Shown piece after piece: positions 46,071 through 56,344 of a DNA stretch of 64,000 nucleotides. Under the pieces are notes generated by a model. The model saw only the letters and a program-made list of their open reading frames with translations, did no database searches and was not told where the DNA came from. Position 1 is the stretch's first letter. Each line of letters opens with the position of its first letter. Position numbers and translations under genes: made by a program. This DNA is from Cyanophora paradoxa. Taxonomy: Eukaryota; Glaucocystophyceae; Cyanophorales; Cyanophoraceae. The stretch is from positions 26,745 to 90,744 of the forward strand of contig QPMI01000687.1 in assembly GCA_004431415.1 (NCBI GenBank), read 5' to 3'.

Positions 46071-46476
46071 CAGTACTGTACTAGTCGCGTGGGCTTCCCC
46101 GAGGCTCTAGCCGCGTGCATTCGCATGTTTTCCTTCTTTAGGACGTATGTACGCCCTCAGGACGCGCCCCGCTCAGAGCTCCACCCGCGGCACGCGGCGA
46201 AGTACGCCTAGGTGCCCCCCGGTTATCACGGCGTACCGCCGCGGCGGTCGGGCCGCGGACCTTGCTCAGGCCTCAGACGGAAGGTAAACCCGCACAGGCA
46301 CCGGGTTTTCACTCAAGCGTAATGGGCCGGGCCCGCGCGCACGGGGGGGAAGCCTGCGGCTCGAGCTTGCCTGGCTGCTCATGATCAAAGACGCAGTACT
46401 CCCAGCGACTTCCCGCTTTGGGATCAAGATGTACGTAGTCTAAATACTTAATTTGTATTCAAATACCAAGCTTCGC

Positions 46477-46608
46477 CGAACGTTCCGGACGATGAGCAGC
46501 GCTGATCGATGTTCAACGGTTGAAGTAGAATTGATGAACGGTTGAAGTAGTCAGGTCTAGTACTCTGGTCTAAAGACTCATGATAACGTGGATCGTCCGG
46601 AACGTTCG
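46477..46608. mobile_element. 132-bp element with perfect 17-bp terminal inverted repeats
   Basis: CGAACGTTCCGGACGAT at 46477-46493 is the exact reverse complement of 46592-46608. Internally there is a direct repeat of AACGGTTGAAGTAG (two copies, 46515-46550). Size and structure suggest a MITE-like non-autonomous DNA element; a possible CGC duplication flanks it, too short to be decisive. Confidence 0.6.
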
Positions 46609-46842
46609 CGCTCGCCGCGAAAATCGGTGCACACACTCTTAAGATATCATTCTTTAAGAATCTCACTCATTATATCGAAATGAAGCTCTGCTGGCTCGCT
46701 CTGTGTCGCGATCGATCGGCGTGACCATCAACCAAGGGGCCCCGGCGAAGGCGCGGCACCCAGGCGCGCGGCGCAGGCTCTGCTGGGGCCGAGAAAGCAA
46801 CAAACGAAAGCTATTTGAGTGCTTCACATGCTATACAAGGCA

Positions 46843-47832
46843 GCAGGCGCCGGTCCCGCCCTGGGGAGGACGGGCGTGGTTCCGCGGGCCCATCATTCTC
46901 AGGTGCCCCCCTCACTCCCTCGAGGCGATTCTTCTGTGTCGCGCCCGGCGGCCCCGGCTCACCTTATATAAACTGACTCCCAATGTAATAGATGTTGGTT
47001 CTCAGGGCTCGGATGCAGGCGCGGGGCCCGCCCTGGGGAGGACGGGCGTGGTTCCGCGGGCCCATCATTCTCAGGTGCCCCCCTCACTCCCTCGAGGCGA
47101 TTCTTCTGTGTCGCGCCCGGCGGCCCCGGCTCACCTTATATAAACTGAATCCCAATGTAATAGATGTGGGTTCTCAGGGCTCGGATGCAGGCGCGGGGCC
47201 CGCCCTGTGGAGGACGGGCGCGGTTCCGCGGGCCCATCATTCTCAGGTGCCCCCCTCACTCCCTCGAGGCGATTCTTCTGTGTCGCGCCCGGCGGCCCCG
47301 GCTCACCTTATATAAACTGAATCCCAATGTAATAGATGTGGGTTCTCAGGGCTCGGATGCAGGCGCGGGGCCCGCCCTGGGGAGGACGGGCGTGGTTCCG
47401 CGGGCCCATCATTCTCAGGTGCCCCCCTCACTCCCTCGAGGCGATTCTTCTGTGTCGCGCCCGGCGGCCCCGGCTCACCTTATATAAACTGAATCCCAAT
47501 GTAATAGATGTTGGTTCTCAGGGCTCGGATGCAGGCGCGGGGCCCGCCCTGGGGAGGACGGGCGTGGTTCCGCGGGCCCATCATTCTCAGGTGCCCCCCT
47601 CACTCCCTCGAGGCGATTCTTCTGTGTCGCGCCCGGCGGCCCCGGCTCACCTTATATAAACTGAATCCCAATGTAATAGATGTGGGTTCTCAGGGCTCGG
47701 ATGCAGGCGCGGGGCCCGCCCTGTGGAGGACGGGCGCGGTTCCGCGGGCCCATCATTCTCAGGTGCCCCCCTCACTCCCTCGAGGCGATTCTTCTGTGTC
47801 GCGCCCGGCGGCCCCGGCTCACCTTATATAAG
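46843..47832. repeat. 172-bp satellite, ~5.7 copies, three-monomer higher-order repeat
   Basis: Monomers start (at GCAGGCGC) near 46843, 47015, 47187, 47359, 47531 and 47703. Diagnostic variants (GGGGAGG..GTGG versus TGTGGAGG..GCGG; TGTTGG versus TGTGGG before the monomer) show that monomer 2 equals 5 and monomer 3 equals 6, so the array repeats every three monomers (516 bp). Every monomer carries CACCTTATATAA, a TATA-like element, and TCACTCCCTCGAGGCGATTC. Open 107-codon frames across it are by-products of the period. Confidence 0.92.
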
Positions 47833-47984
47833 AGTAATAGTATCAGCTTCTGGAATGCCCGGTATTAACTTGGCCTTCGCGGCCCGCTTTATAGCTAGCT
47901 AACTGTAGTGAATTGTGGACATTGTCTTGAGATTGTGCGTATATTCCACGGGAAATGTCGAGATTCGAGGAGATATTGGGGATA

Positions 47985-48300
47985 ATGTCAAAACCGGAAA
48001 CCGGCGTGGCCCGAATTCTCGCCAGAATCTCACCAGAATTTCGCCAGAATATCCGTGATTCTCGAGATTGTGCGAGAATTTCGGGGGAAATGTCAAAACC
48101 GGAAACCGGCGTGGCCCGAATTCTCGCCAGAATCTCACCAGAATTTCGCCAGAATATCCGGGATTCTCGAGATTGTGCGAGAATTTCGGGGGGAATGTCA
48201 AAACCGGAAACCGGCGTGGCCCGAATTCTCGCCAGAATCTCACCAGAATTTCGCCAGAATATCCGTGATTCTCGAGATTGTGCGAGAATTTCGGGGGAAA
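47985..48300. repeat. 105-bp tandem repeat, three copies, open on both strands
   Basis: Copies are marked by GGCGTGGCCCGAATTCTCGCC near 48003, 48108 and 48213. The period is 35 codons; the + strand reads MSKPETGVARILARISPEFR then QNIRDSRDCARISGE in each copy. The minus strand is also open throughout. Copies differ by only a few bases (GTGATT/GGGATT, GGGAAA/GGGGGAA). Internal AGAAT/ATTCT elements are arranged as many small inverted repeats. Confidence 0.9.
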
Positions 48301-49090
48301 ATGTCAAAATCGGCAAACGCTTTGGCCCGGCCCCGAGTTCGAATCCCAAAATTTTATCGCCGGCCTCGCTCGTCGCGAATTTTCGGGCCGTATTTTCTGT
48401 ATTTCTGTAGTGTATGTGCTCGAGTGTGGTTTTCAAGAAGGACAGGGATGCAAGGCGGGGCGCGCCGCGGCGGGGCGGGGCGGTCAGGGGCCGGCTCGGG
48501 GCGGGATTCGGCCTGTGCGCGGGCGTCAGCGCGGCTCGCGGCGGGCGGGAAGGCGGCGAGGGCGGCGCGAACCTTGCCTTAGCCCCGTCGGCACGCGCGA
48601 GGCGGGTCGCGCAGCGGCAGGGCGGGGCGGGCGGGGCATGATGTGCCTAGATAGCGCGCTATACAGCTGTACTACGGTAGGCCATCGGCTCCGGATCCAG
48701 TGAGCAACTACCGCAGTATCACGAGCGCGCGCGGCTAGGCTAGGACGAAAGCACTTCTCTGAAGCTTTTGCATGTCTTCTGACGGGCTAGCTTGCGCGGA
48801 GCGACACGTTGTAGGGCGATCGTACTCGCGCCACTTCCCCGGCGCCGCTACCTTGCGCTGTCGTCGCTTCGTAACAAGTCCCAAGGCTCGCCGGTACCAA
48901 GGCAGCATCGTAACACAGTCCCAAGGTTCGCCGCTGCTTGCAGCCGCGGCTGAGCCGCCACGGGCCGGGTACGCAACCGCCTGTTATCTAGAGGTTAACT
49001 AGGGAGTCCCGGTTAACTAGTCGCTAACTAGGCTCTAGCTAGCGAATTTCTCTAGCGAATCTCTAGCTAGTGGTCCCTGTGCCGGATGCA
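48301..49090. other. Spacer between repeat island and LRR gene
   Basis: The 105-bp array decays into ATGTCAAAATCGGCAAACGC and then a GC-rich segment (48445-48640). GAGTTCGAATCCC at 48335 resembles a tRNA T-loop/B box but its flanks do not pair. CTAGCTAG/GTTAACTAG short repeats occur at 48990-49070. Confidence 0.5.
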
Positions 49091-51767
49091 TATGGACAGC
49101 TGCAGCTGCTTTCGAACCCGGATTTCGACGCCGGCCACACTTTGAACTCCGATGTCGATTCGGAATTAGAATCCGAATTAAACAGCTGCCTGTGGCCGGC
49201 GGCGCTGAGCGAGGCGCACGCGCTCCGCGCCGTCTGCAAGCGGTTCAAGGAGGCGATCGACGCGGCCGGCGGGCCGCTCGCGCTCTTTGAGGAAGCCGAA
49301 TGGGACGGGAGCGTCGAGCACTGGCTGGTGGGCCTCGAGGGCGGCGTCGACGCGTTCCTCGCGGAGCACGCGCCGCGCTTCACCGGCCTGCGCAAGCTTA
49401 TGGTTTATGTCGAAGGCAATTGCAAGCATGGGGCCCGCTTCCTCGCCGCCGTCCCTTGCTGGCCCTCCCTTCTGTCTCTCCGCCTATTTCTTCCCCCCGG
49501 GGCCACATGCGAGCTCCGGGCCTGCCTCGACGCCCTCGCAGCCGTCCCGGCCGGCAAGCTGAGCCTCGACCTCCTTGAGGCCCGTCTAGGCCCCGCGCTT
49601 GGGGTGCCCGCTTGGGCTGCCCGCGCCGTTAGGTCTGAAGATTGCGCCGCAGGTCGACGTCGACGAGGTCCGTGCACGCGCTGTTCCAGCTGATGAGTTC
49701 AGCGAGGAGACCTCGGCTCTGCTCTGGGCGATCGCCCGCCGCTGCGCCCCCTCGCTCCGCGCCCTCAGGCTATATGGAATCGCTGTCGAAGGTGACCCCT
49801 CTTGCCCCGACCACCTCGAGCTCTTCAGTGCCCTCACGCTGCGAGGCATGCGGAGGTCGCTGGGAGGACCTGCTCCCCTCGGCGGGCCTGCACGATCTTT
49901 ACCTCGAAGGGTCGCCCCGCCCCGTCGCGCTCGGCGGCCTGGAGCAGAGCGGGGCCGCCGCAACCCTCGAGACCCTCTCTGTCTATGGCGGCGGCCCGGT
50001 CGCTGAGCAGGGCGGGCCGGACTCGAGCTCGGCCCGCGCCCTCGCGATCGCCGCACTCCCCGCCCTCTCCATCCTGAAAATCGGTGTTGAAGTCGACGCG
50101 TCCCTTTCGGATATGCACATGTACACCTACCCGGGCTCCACGCCGGCCTTGCTCTTGCCTCCCCCCAAGGGCTCCTTTCCCGCTTTGCGCTCTCTCACCC
50201 TAATTATATAAGCGGCCCCGCGCTCTCTACGCGCCCCAGCGTCGAGTGGTGGGCCGCCGTCCTCGCCGGCCCCGCGGGGGCCCGCCTCGAGGGCGTGCGT
50301 GCTCTTCCACCCGCCCGCCCGGCTCGCTGCCCTCACAGGCCCCGCAGCTTTCGTTGCGTCGAGTGGGTAGCGCGGGACGCATCCTGGCGGCCCTCGGCGC
50401 CTCGGGCCCGCCCCTCGCTCTGCGCGCTCTCTCTCTGGCGCATTGCAGCTCTGGCAGTGGGGACGCGTCACGCTTTGAAGGCCTCCTCTCCGCTTGCAAT
50501 TGCCCCGCCCTCCGTGAGCTCGACATCTCGAGCTGCGACGAGGTGTCCCCCCCCTCCCCCTTCCCGCCTCTCCCTCGCCTCTCCCACCCTCCCTACCCCT
50601 TCCCTTCCCTTCCCCCCCCTCCCCCCCCCCCCCCCTTCTTCTTCCCCTCAAGAGGCCGCTCGAGCAGCTCCTCAAGAGGAAGGAGGCCGCCAGCCTGGTG
50701 ATCCTCCTGGCCCGCCTCACCGCCCTCGAGAAGCTCGCGATGTGTGACTGCGTCCAGCGCGAGGTGCCGCTGTACCCCCCGCACGTCCGTCGGACCTGCC
50801 ACCTGAGACGGCGCGGTGCCGGCAGGATGCGGATGAGTGCGTGCCTGCCACCCCTCGTCTCGTCAGCCCAGACCTTAGGCGTGCCGCAGCGCCACGGAGC
50901 TGCCTCTACCCCCCGACTCCTTCCCCTCCCTGCGCGTCCTCGAGCTCGGGGGCCCCTCAACAGTGCGCCTCGACTGCTGGGCCGCCCTCCTCGCCTCTCC
51001 CGCCGCCGCCGCCCTGCAAAGCGTGCGCCCCTCCCGCGTATCCCCCGAGCCGCGGAGGCGTCCTCTGCCCCCCCCCTCCCCTCCCCCCCCCCCAACCCCC
51101 CCCCCCCCCTCCCAACCCCAACCCCCCCCGCGCCCTGGGGGCATTCAAACCAGCCTAAAGGCATGTACAGCTGTCGCTGAGCGGCGCGCGGTGCATCCCT
51201 GTAAACGCACATCCGTCGTTGAAATATTTGGACTGGGCGTGCACGTGGAGCATGCTGGGGGCCCTCGGCGCCTCGGGCCCGTCCCCCGCCCTGCGCTGCC
51301 TCTCCCTCGACATGTGCCGCTTCGAAGCGGAGGAGGCCCCGGGCCTCGCCGGCCTCCTCGCCAGCCTTCCCGCCCTTGAGCACCTCCGCGTCCACGGCTG
51401 CCCCGAGGTGCCCCCTGCCCCGCCCCCAACTCCACAGACTCGGTACTCCAACTGACGCGGCGTGTGCGCCTGCCCGGCGAGCAGCTCGAAGAGTGCGCCC
51501 CCGCGCTTCCTCAGGGCCTCCTCCCGCCACCGAGGTTCCGCGCGGCCTGATCATGAGCGCGGCGGCAGGTTCCTGGCGGGCAGGGGCGATGCGGAGGCGG
51601 CGGGGCCGCGCCTGCTGCGGGAGCTGAAGGCGCGCGGGGCGCGCGTGGTCTGGCACCGCCCCCCGGCCCCGAGCCCCGACAACGCGGACATCGACTCCGA
51701 CAACGAGGACGACGTCGACTCCGAGGACTCCGGGTACACCAGCAGCGAAGGCGGCGGTGCGGAGTGA
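49091..51767 (+). CDS. F-box/leucine-rich repeat-type protein, 5' end missing or distant
   Basis: Coding starts without an in-frame ATG: after an acceptor-like GGACAG or CTGCAG the frame reads LLSNPDFDAGHTLNSDVDSE, LSEAHALRAVCKRFKEAIDA (second half of an F-box) and GPLALFEEAEWDGSVEHWLV. Leucine-rich segments follow: HAPRFTGLRKLMVYVEGNCK, WPSLLSLRLFLPPG, CAPSLRALRLYGIAVEGDPS, ATLETLSVYGGGPV, LPALSILKIGVEVDASLSDM, PPLALRALSLAHCSSGSGDA, CPALRELDISSCDEV, LTALEKLAMCDC, PALRCLSLDMCRFEAEEAPG and LPALEHLRVHGCPEV. The protein ends with an acidic tail (NADIDSDNEDDVDSEDSGY) and a stop at 51765-51767. Probably a substrate receptor of an SCF-type ubiquitin ligase. Its first exon may be the F-box half-exon at 42964. 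Confidence 0.6.
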
Positions 51768-51839
51768 GAACGCGGCGGGGCCGGGCCCGGCCGTCCGGGT
51801 TGTACATAAATAGCAAAGTTGTTGTAGTCAATTTAGATG

Positions 51840-51891
51840 GGTCGAAGTCCGCATGTAAATTCAAAGGTCGAAGTCCGCATGTAAATTCAAA
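51840..51891. repeat. 26-bp exact tandem duplication
   Basis: GGTCGAAGTCCGCATGTAAA followed by TTCAAA occurs twice head to tail (51840-51865, 51866-51891) just downstream of the LRR gene. Confidence 0.9.
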
Positions 51892-52034
51892 GCTTAAGGT
51901 TCAATTGCAATTGCAAGGGGCCCCGGGGCGCGTGCACGTGGGCTGGCGCCGGGTTGCGTTGGGAGTTGGCTGCGGCCGGTGAGCCGGCCTGTACATATGG
52001 CAGCGGCGTGCACGAGCACCGACTCCGACAAGAG

Positions 52035-52063
52035 CCCCCCCCCCCCCCCCCCCCCCCCCCCCC
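52035..52063. repeat. 29-bp C homopolymer
   Basis: Uninterrupted C run downstream of the LRR gene, the same length as the 29-G run at 202-230. Confidence 0.85.
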
Positions 52064-52575
52064 GCGCGGCACGCCCTTTCTACGTATATATACTCGGGAC
52101 TTTAAAGCCTTGAAGCCCTGTCACAGTGTCCCAGTGTGACCTGTGCCATGGGTGACCAGTGCCACAGACTGAGAGTGATCATGCCATGACAAGCCACCGG
52201 TACCTTGGGTTCAACGGTTTGAAACTTTGGGGGTCCTTTTCAAGGCATTACCGTAGCCTAATAGCCTAGTAGTACCAAGCTCAGCGGCTTACTTGTTAAG
52301 TCTCAGAGTCTAGATCAGGATCATCGGATGTGGCATGGCATCTGAGAGTCTACTAGTACTCTTCATTTGTTCAGTTTTCTTTGAGCCCGGCGGCCTATGA
52401 GCCTGTCACACAGTGTGCAGCTCTACGATCCGGCCGAGCCGCTGGAAACGTTAACAGCGGCGTGTGGGGAAGGGGGCAACCCCGACGTATACCTGTCTGG
52501 CCGGACCTATCCGAGCAAAAGTTTTTTCGAGCCTGTGCAGCTCCTGCGTTCGTGCTGGAGGGGCCGGGGGCGGGG

Positions 52576-55500
52576 TCAGGGGGGGGCCCCCTGGGGCTCG
52601 AGGAAGAAAGTGGCGCGGGCGCAGGCGGCGCGCTCGGTGGGCCCCGCGGCGCAGGAGACGTTGGCGGGCCCGGCGCCCCAGGCGGCCAGCGGCCGCTCCA
52701 CGCGCAGCGCGATCACCGCGAGGGCCCGCGGCGCGCGGAGACGGGCCCCGCGCCCTCCGCCGCCGCCGCCAGGAAGCCGCCGGCCGAAGGGGCGTACAGC
52801 GAGACGCAGGGGGCAGCGGCTGGGGAGTCGGCGGGGCAGGCGAGCCCCGGGACCACTGCGCGGCGCGGGGCTCGGCGGGGGCCTCGGGCGGGGGCCTCGG
52901 GCGGGGCGGGGCGGGGCGGGGCGGGCACGGCGGAAGGAGCTGTCGAGGCCTGCTGGCGGTCGGCGGCGAAGGTCTCCAGGAGGACCCGCCCGTGCGCGTG
53001 CCGCACCACGCGGCCCCGCATCGCCCCCGCCCCCGCCCCGCCAGCGTGACCTCCTCGCCGGCGCGCCCCTGGGGCGCCAGCGCCGCCTCCGCCGCCGGGG
53101 CCAGCGCGGGGAGGAGCTGCAGCGGGGCCGCCGGGTTCCAGGGGGGGCCAGCACCAGCGCCGCCCTGGCCCCGCCCCGCGCCCCGCCCCGGTGGGACTTG
53201 GGGCGGTGGGAGGGGCGGGGGCGGGGCCCGCACGGGCGCTCGGGGCGAGCATGGCGGCGGCGGCGTCGCTCGGGCCGCGCGCCTCCCACCGCTGCCCCGC
53301 CCGTCCACGTGCACCAGCCGCACCAGCGCCGCCTCCGCGCCTGCCCCGGCGCCCTCACGAGGCGGGCCGCGGCGGGAGCTCGGGCGGGGGCGGGGGCGCG
53401 CACGGGGGACGCAGGGGCAGCCGGCGAGGCCGGCGTGGTCCACCACTGTCACCCGCCCCCGTCACCCCGCATCGGCGGGGGCGCCGGGGGCGCCGGGGCG
53501 CCCGGGGCGCGCCGGGTGCCATGCGGTCGAGCGGCCGGGGCGGGAAGCCGAGGAGGGCGGCGTAGCGGGTGAGGACGCTGCGGGCGGGTCAGGCGGGGCG
53601 CGGGGCGGGGACGGGCGCGGGCGTGGGACGGGCGCGGGGCGGGCCGGGCGGCGTAGGCGAGGACGTGCTGCGGCTGCAGCTGCTCCCCCGCGAACTGCCC
53701 GGCCCCGGGCTCGCCCGCGGGGCGCGGGCGGGGATGGGGCGGGAGGCGGGGCGGGCGGACGCGGGCCCCCGCGTCGGCGATGGCGCGGGCCTCGGCCTCG
53801 TGCTGGCGGGCCCAGCTGGGTGCGGGGCGTGGGGCGTGGGGCGGGCGGGGGGCGGGGCGGGCGGGCCGGGCGGACGCGACGCGCTCCTCGACGTCGGCGA
53901 GGTCGTAGCGCAGCGGCACGAAGTGCTCCCACGCCCGCACCTGCCCGCCCCCGCCCCGCCTGCTCCCTCGCCCCCCGCCCCCGCCCCCGCCCGCCCCGCG
54001 CGGCAGTGCGCACGAAGGGGTAGTAGAACTCGTAGAACTGCGGGGGGCGGGCGGGGGGCGGCGGTGGCGTGAGGCGGGGGGCGCGGGGCCGCCGAGGGCC
54101 ACGGGGGCGCACGGGGGAGGTCTGCTTGAAGGGGACGCCGTCGCTCGCGAGGAACGCCGCTGCGAACGCCGGCCACCTCGGGGCCCGCTGGGCGCCCGGC
54201 CGCCCGAGGAAGGGCGACGGGGCGCACCGAATCTGCCGGCGGGGATGTGAGCACCTCGGGCACGGCTCGCGGGGGCGGGGGCCGGGGCGGGGGCACCGGC
54301 CGGAGCAGCCGTTGCCGTCAACGGTGGCGAGGAAGGCGTAGTCGCGCATCTGGTCCCTCAGCGCCATGAACGGCGCCCGGTTCTGCCCCCGCCCCTCAGC
54401 CGCCGCGGGGCGCCGGCGCGGGGCCGGGCCGGCGGGCGGCGGGCCTCCGGGGCAGCACGACGGCGGCGATGGGCGCGCTCATCGGGTACGACGTCCTGCC
54501 GCCCCCGGTGAGGCGCGGGCTGGGGCGGGGCCGGGGCGGGCCGGGGCAGGGGCACGAGAAGCGGGCATCGACGAGGTCGGGTCGGTCGCGCGAGAGCCGC
54601 ACGAGCCGCGGCCGCGGGAAGAACCGGTAGTCCTGCAACCGCCCCGCCTCAGCACCCCGCCCCGCCGCCGCCGTTCCGCCGGCGCGGCCGGCGGGCGCCG
54701 CGGCACCTCCAGCGTGTAGGGGTCGGCCTTCCAGCGGCCCTGCCGGCGCCCCGACCCCAGGTGAGACGGCGGCCCCCGGCGAGGGCGAGGGCGAGGGCGG
54801 GGCGGGGGGCGGGCCGTGGTGGTGCCCCGCCAGAAGAGGCGGCGGCGGTCCTTCTCGGACCAGGGGCGGCGCTCGCGCTGGCGCATGGTGCCCCAGCCGA
54901 GCCACTCGGAGGAGAGGAAGAAGCCGTCCGGCAGGAGCACGTCGTTGTGCGCCTGCCCCGGCCCCTCAGCCGCCCTCCGCTGCACCCCGCCCCGCCCATC
55001 CCCCCCGCACCTCTGTCTTGACGACCCCGAAGAGGGGGATGGGATCTGTGCGGGCAGGGGCGCATGAGAGGCCGGCTGCGCGGGGAGCTCGGAGGGAGCG
55101 AGGAGCCGCCCGCACCGTGCTTGGTGATCTGGGGCCGGTCCGCGAGGCCGACCTGGGGCGCCCCGGGGCGCTCAGGGCGGGGCCCGGGGCGGGCGGGGGC
55201 GGGCGGGCGGGCGGGGTGCAGAGGCGGCACCGCGAAGTCGACGTCGGGGACCTCGACGTGGCGCAGCAGCACGAGCAGCTGCCCCGCCCCCCCGGCCGCC
55301 CGGTCGCCTCACATGCGGCCCGGGGCGCGGGCAGCGCGAGCGCACCAGGTTCGTCAGCGACACCAGGTTCGCCTGCCTGGGCGCCTTCGACCTCACGAAA
55401 AGCCGCCCGCCGTGGATCACGAAGCGCGCTGCGGCGGGCCGCACGTCAGGCCGCGCAGAGGCTGCGGCGGGAGGCGCGCGCACCCGTCGCGTACTGCTCG

Positions 55501-56050
55501 GCCTCGTCCACGAGGGCGCGGGATATGTTCCCCTCCCGCCAAATCCCGAGGTCCGCCCGCACCCGCTCCTCGTGCAAGGCCGCCGGGCACGAGACGCGCG
55601 CGCAGAAGATCTCCTGCCCCACGGGAGGCACCGCGCTTGGCTCGCAGAGGCAGTCCGCAACTGCGCGCGTGCGTACGCAACTCCGGCCACCAAACGCGCC
55701 CGCAGAACGTGCCCGCACCTCGCTCGCAGGTGTTCCCGGCCCGACCCGCAAAGCACCGGCACACCGGCGCGCCGTCGGCCAACTCTTGCACTCCGAAGTT
55801 TGAGCACAGCGCCGCGGCTGTGGACGAATTGGCGCTCGGCGCTTCTGCAGAGGGCGGTGAGCCCGACGCTGTGAGCGCTAGAGTGGAGACCGGAAGCCGC
55901 ACCGTTCGCGTACGTGGCCGACAGTGCTCGTCGTTCGGCAGCGGCAGGCACGGCGCGCGCAGACGGTCGCCGGAAGAATGAGAGAAGCAAGATTGAACCG
56001 AGCAAGAGCACAAGCGACAGGGCGCGCCGGCGATCCCGGCGAGAAAGCAT
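52576..56050 (-). CDS. GT90 (CAP10/POGLUT-type) glycosyltransferase with extra C-terminal region
   Basis: Secretory-pathway O-glucosyl/xylosyltransferase-like enzyme. ATG 56050 opens MLSRRDRRRALSLVLLLGSI, a signal anchor. Conserved blocks in order: RADLGIWREGNISRALVDEA, RFVIHGGRLFVRSKAPRQAN, VEVPDVDFAVPP, DVLLPDGFFLSSEWLGWGTM, WSEKDRRRLFWRGTTT, LRDQMRDYAFLATVDGNGCS, GVPFKQTSP / QFYEFYYPF, AWEHFVPLRYDLADVEERV and ARAIADAGA / FAGEQLQPQHVLAY. The last blocks correspond to the GT90 nucleotide-sugar-binding region and C-terminal helix. Beyond the usual end the reading continues through GC-AG and GT-AG introns as DRMAP / VVDHAGLAGCPCVP / RAEAALVRLVHVDG, then RGRVVRHAHGRVLLETFAAD, CVSLYAPSAGGFLAAAAEG and VIALRVERPLAAWGAGPANV, stopping at 52576. 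This tail may be a beta-trefoil-like module; that is inference. Confidence 0.75.
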
Positions 56051-56344
56051 GGTGGAGCGCGCGGGACGCGGGGCGCAGATGAATGCGCTACTCCTCACGT
56101 TGCGCGGGAGCTGCGCGTGGCTCTCTAGATCGCAGAGTTAGAGTTAACAAAAGTTCGTTTTGGGGGTACGCTGACGGAAGTGCGACTTCGGTTCCAGCAC
56201 GTTGCTCGCTGCGATCAGATTGTCACGAGGAAGCGCTAAGTTTCGCGTCGAGGTCCCGCTCCGGCGAGCGCCAGCGCGCCAGCAGCTCGCAGAGAGCAGC
56301 AGCCCCGACCGCGTCAGCGGCGCGGGACCCGTAATTCTAAAGCT
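56051..56344. promoter_or_regulatory. Probable shared promoter of GT90 and WDR3 genes
   Basis: 294 bp between divergent start codons (56050 and 56345). It contains GAGTTAGAGTTAACAAAAGTTCG and GGGTACGCTGACGG. No TATA element is evident. Confidence 0.35.

Larger units (their letters stand above)
51768..52575. other. Spacer between LRR gene and GT90 gene
   Basis: Holds the 26-bp tandem duplication, a 29-C run and AT-richer sequence with repeated CAGTGT/GTGCCA motifs (52120-52190). No exon was recognised. Confidence 0.5.

Noticed and set aside
44506-46211. Six overlapping ~350-520-codon open frames rich in Arg/Gly/Ala or Pro/Ala/Ser
   Set aside because: They exist on both strands and in several frames because the 42-bp repeat is a multiple of three and has no stops; there is no unique N-terminus, no domain and no preferred frame.
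46992-47868. Series of identical 107-codon open frames every 172 bp
   Set aside because: They are produced by the satellite period; each runs across monomer boundaries and 172 is not a multiple of three.
47985-48300. CRISPR-like array
   Set aside because: The three 105-bp units are contiguous and near-identical throughout, with no unique spacers, in a clearly eukaryotic gene setting.
48335-48347. GAGTTCGAATCCC, resembling a tRNA T-loop/B box
   Set aside because: The flanking bases do not pair into a T stem, and no A box, anticodon arm or acceptor stem could be built upstream.
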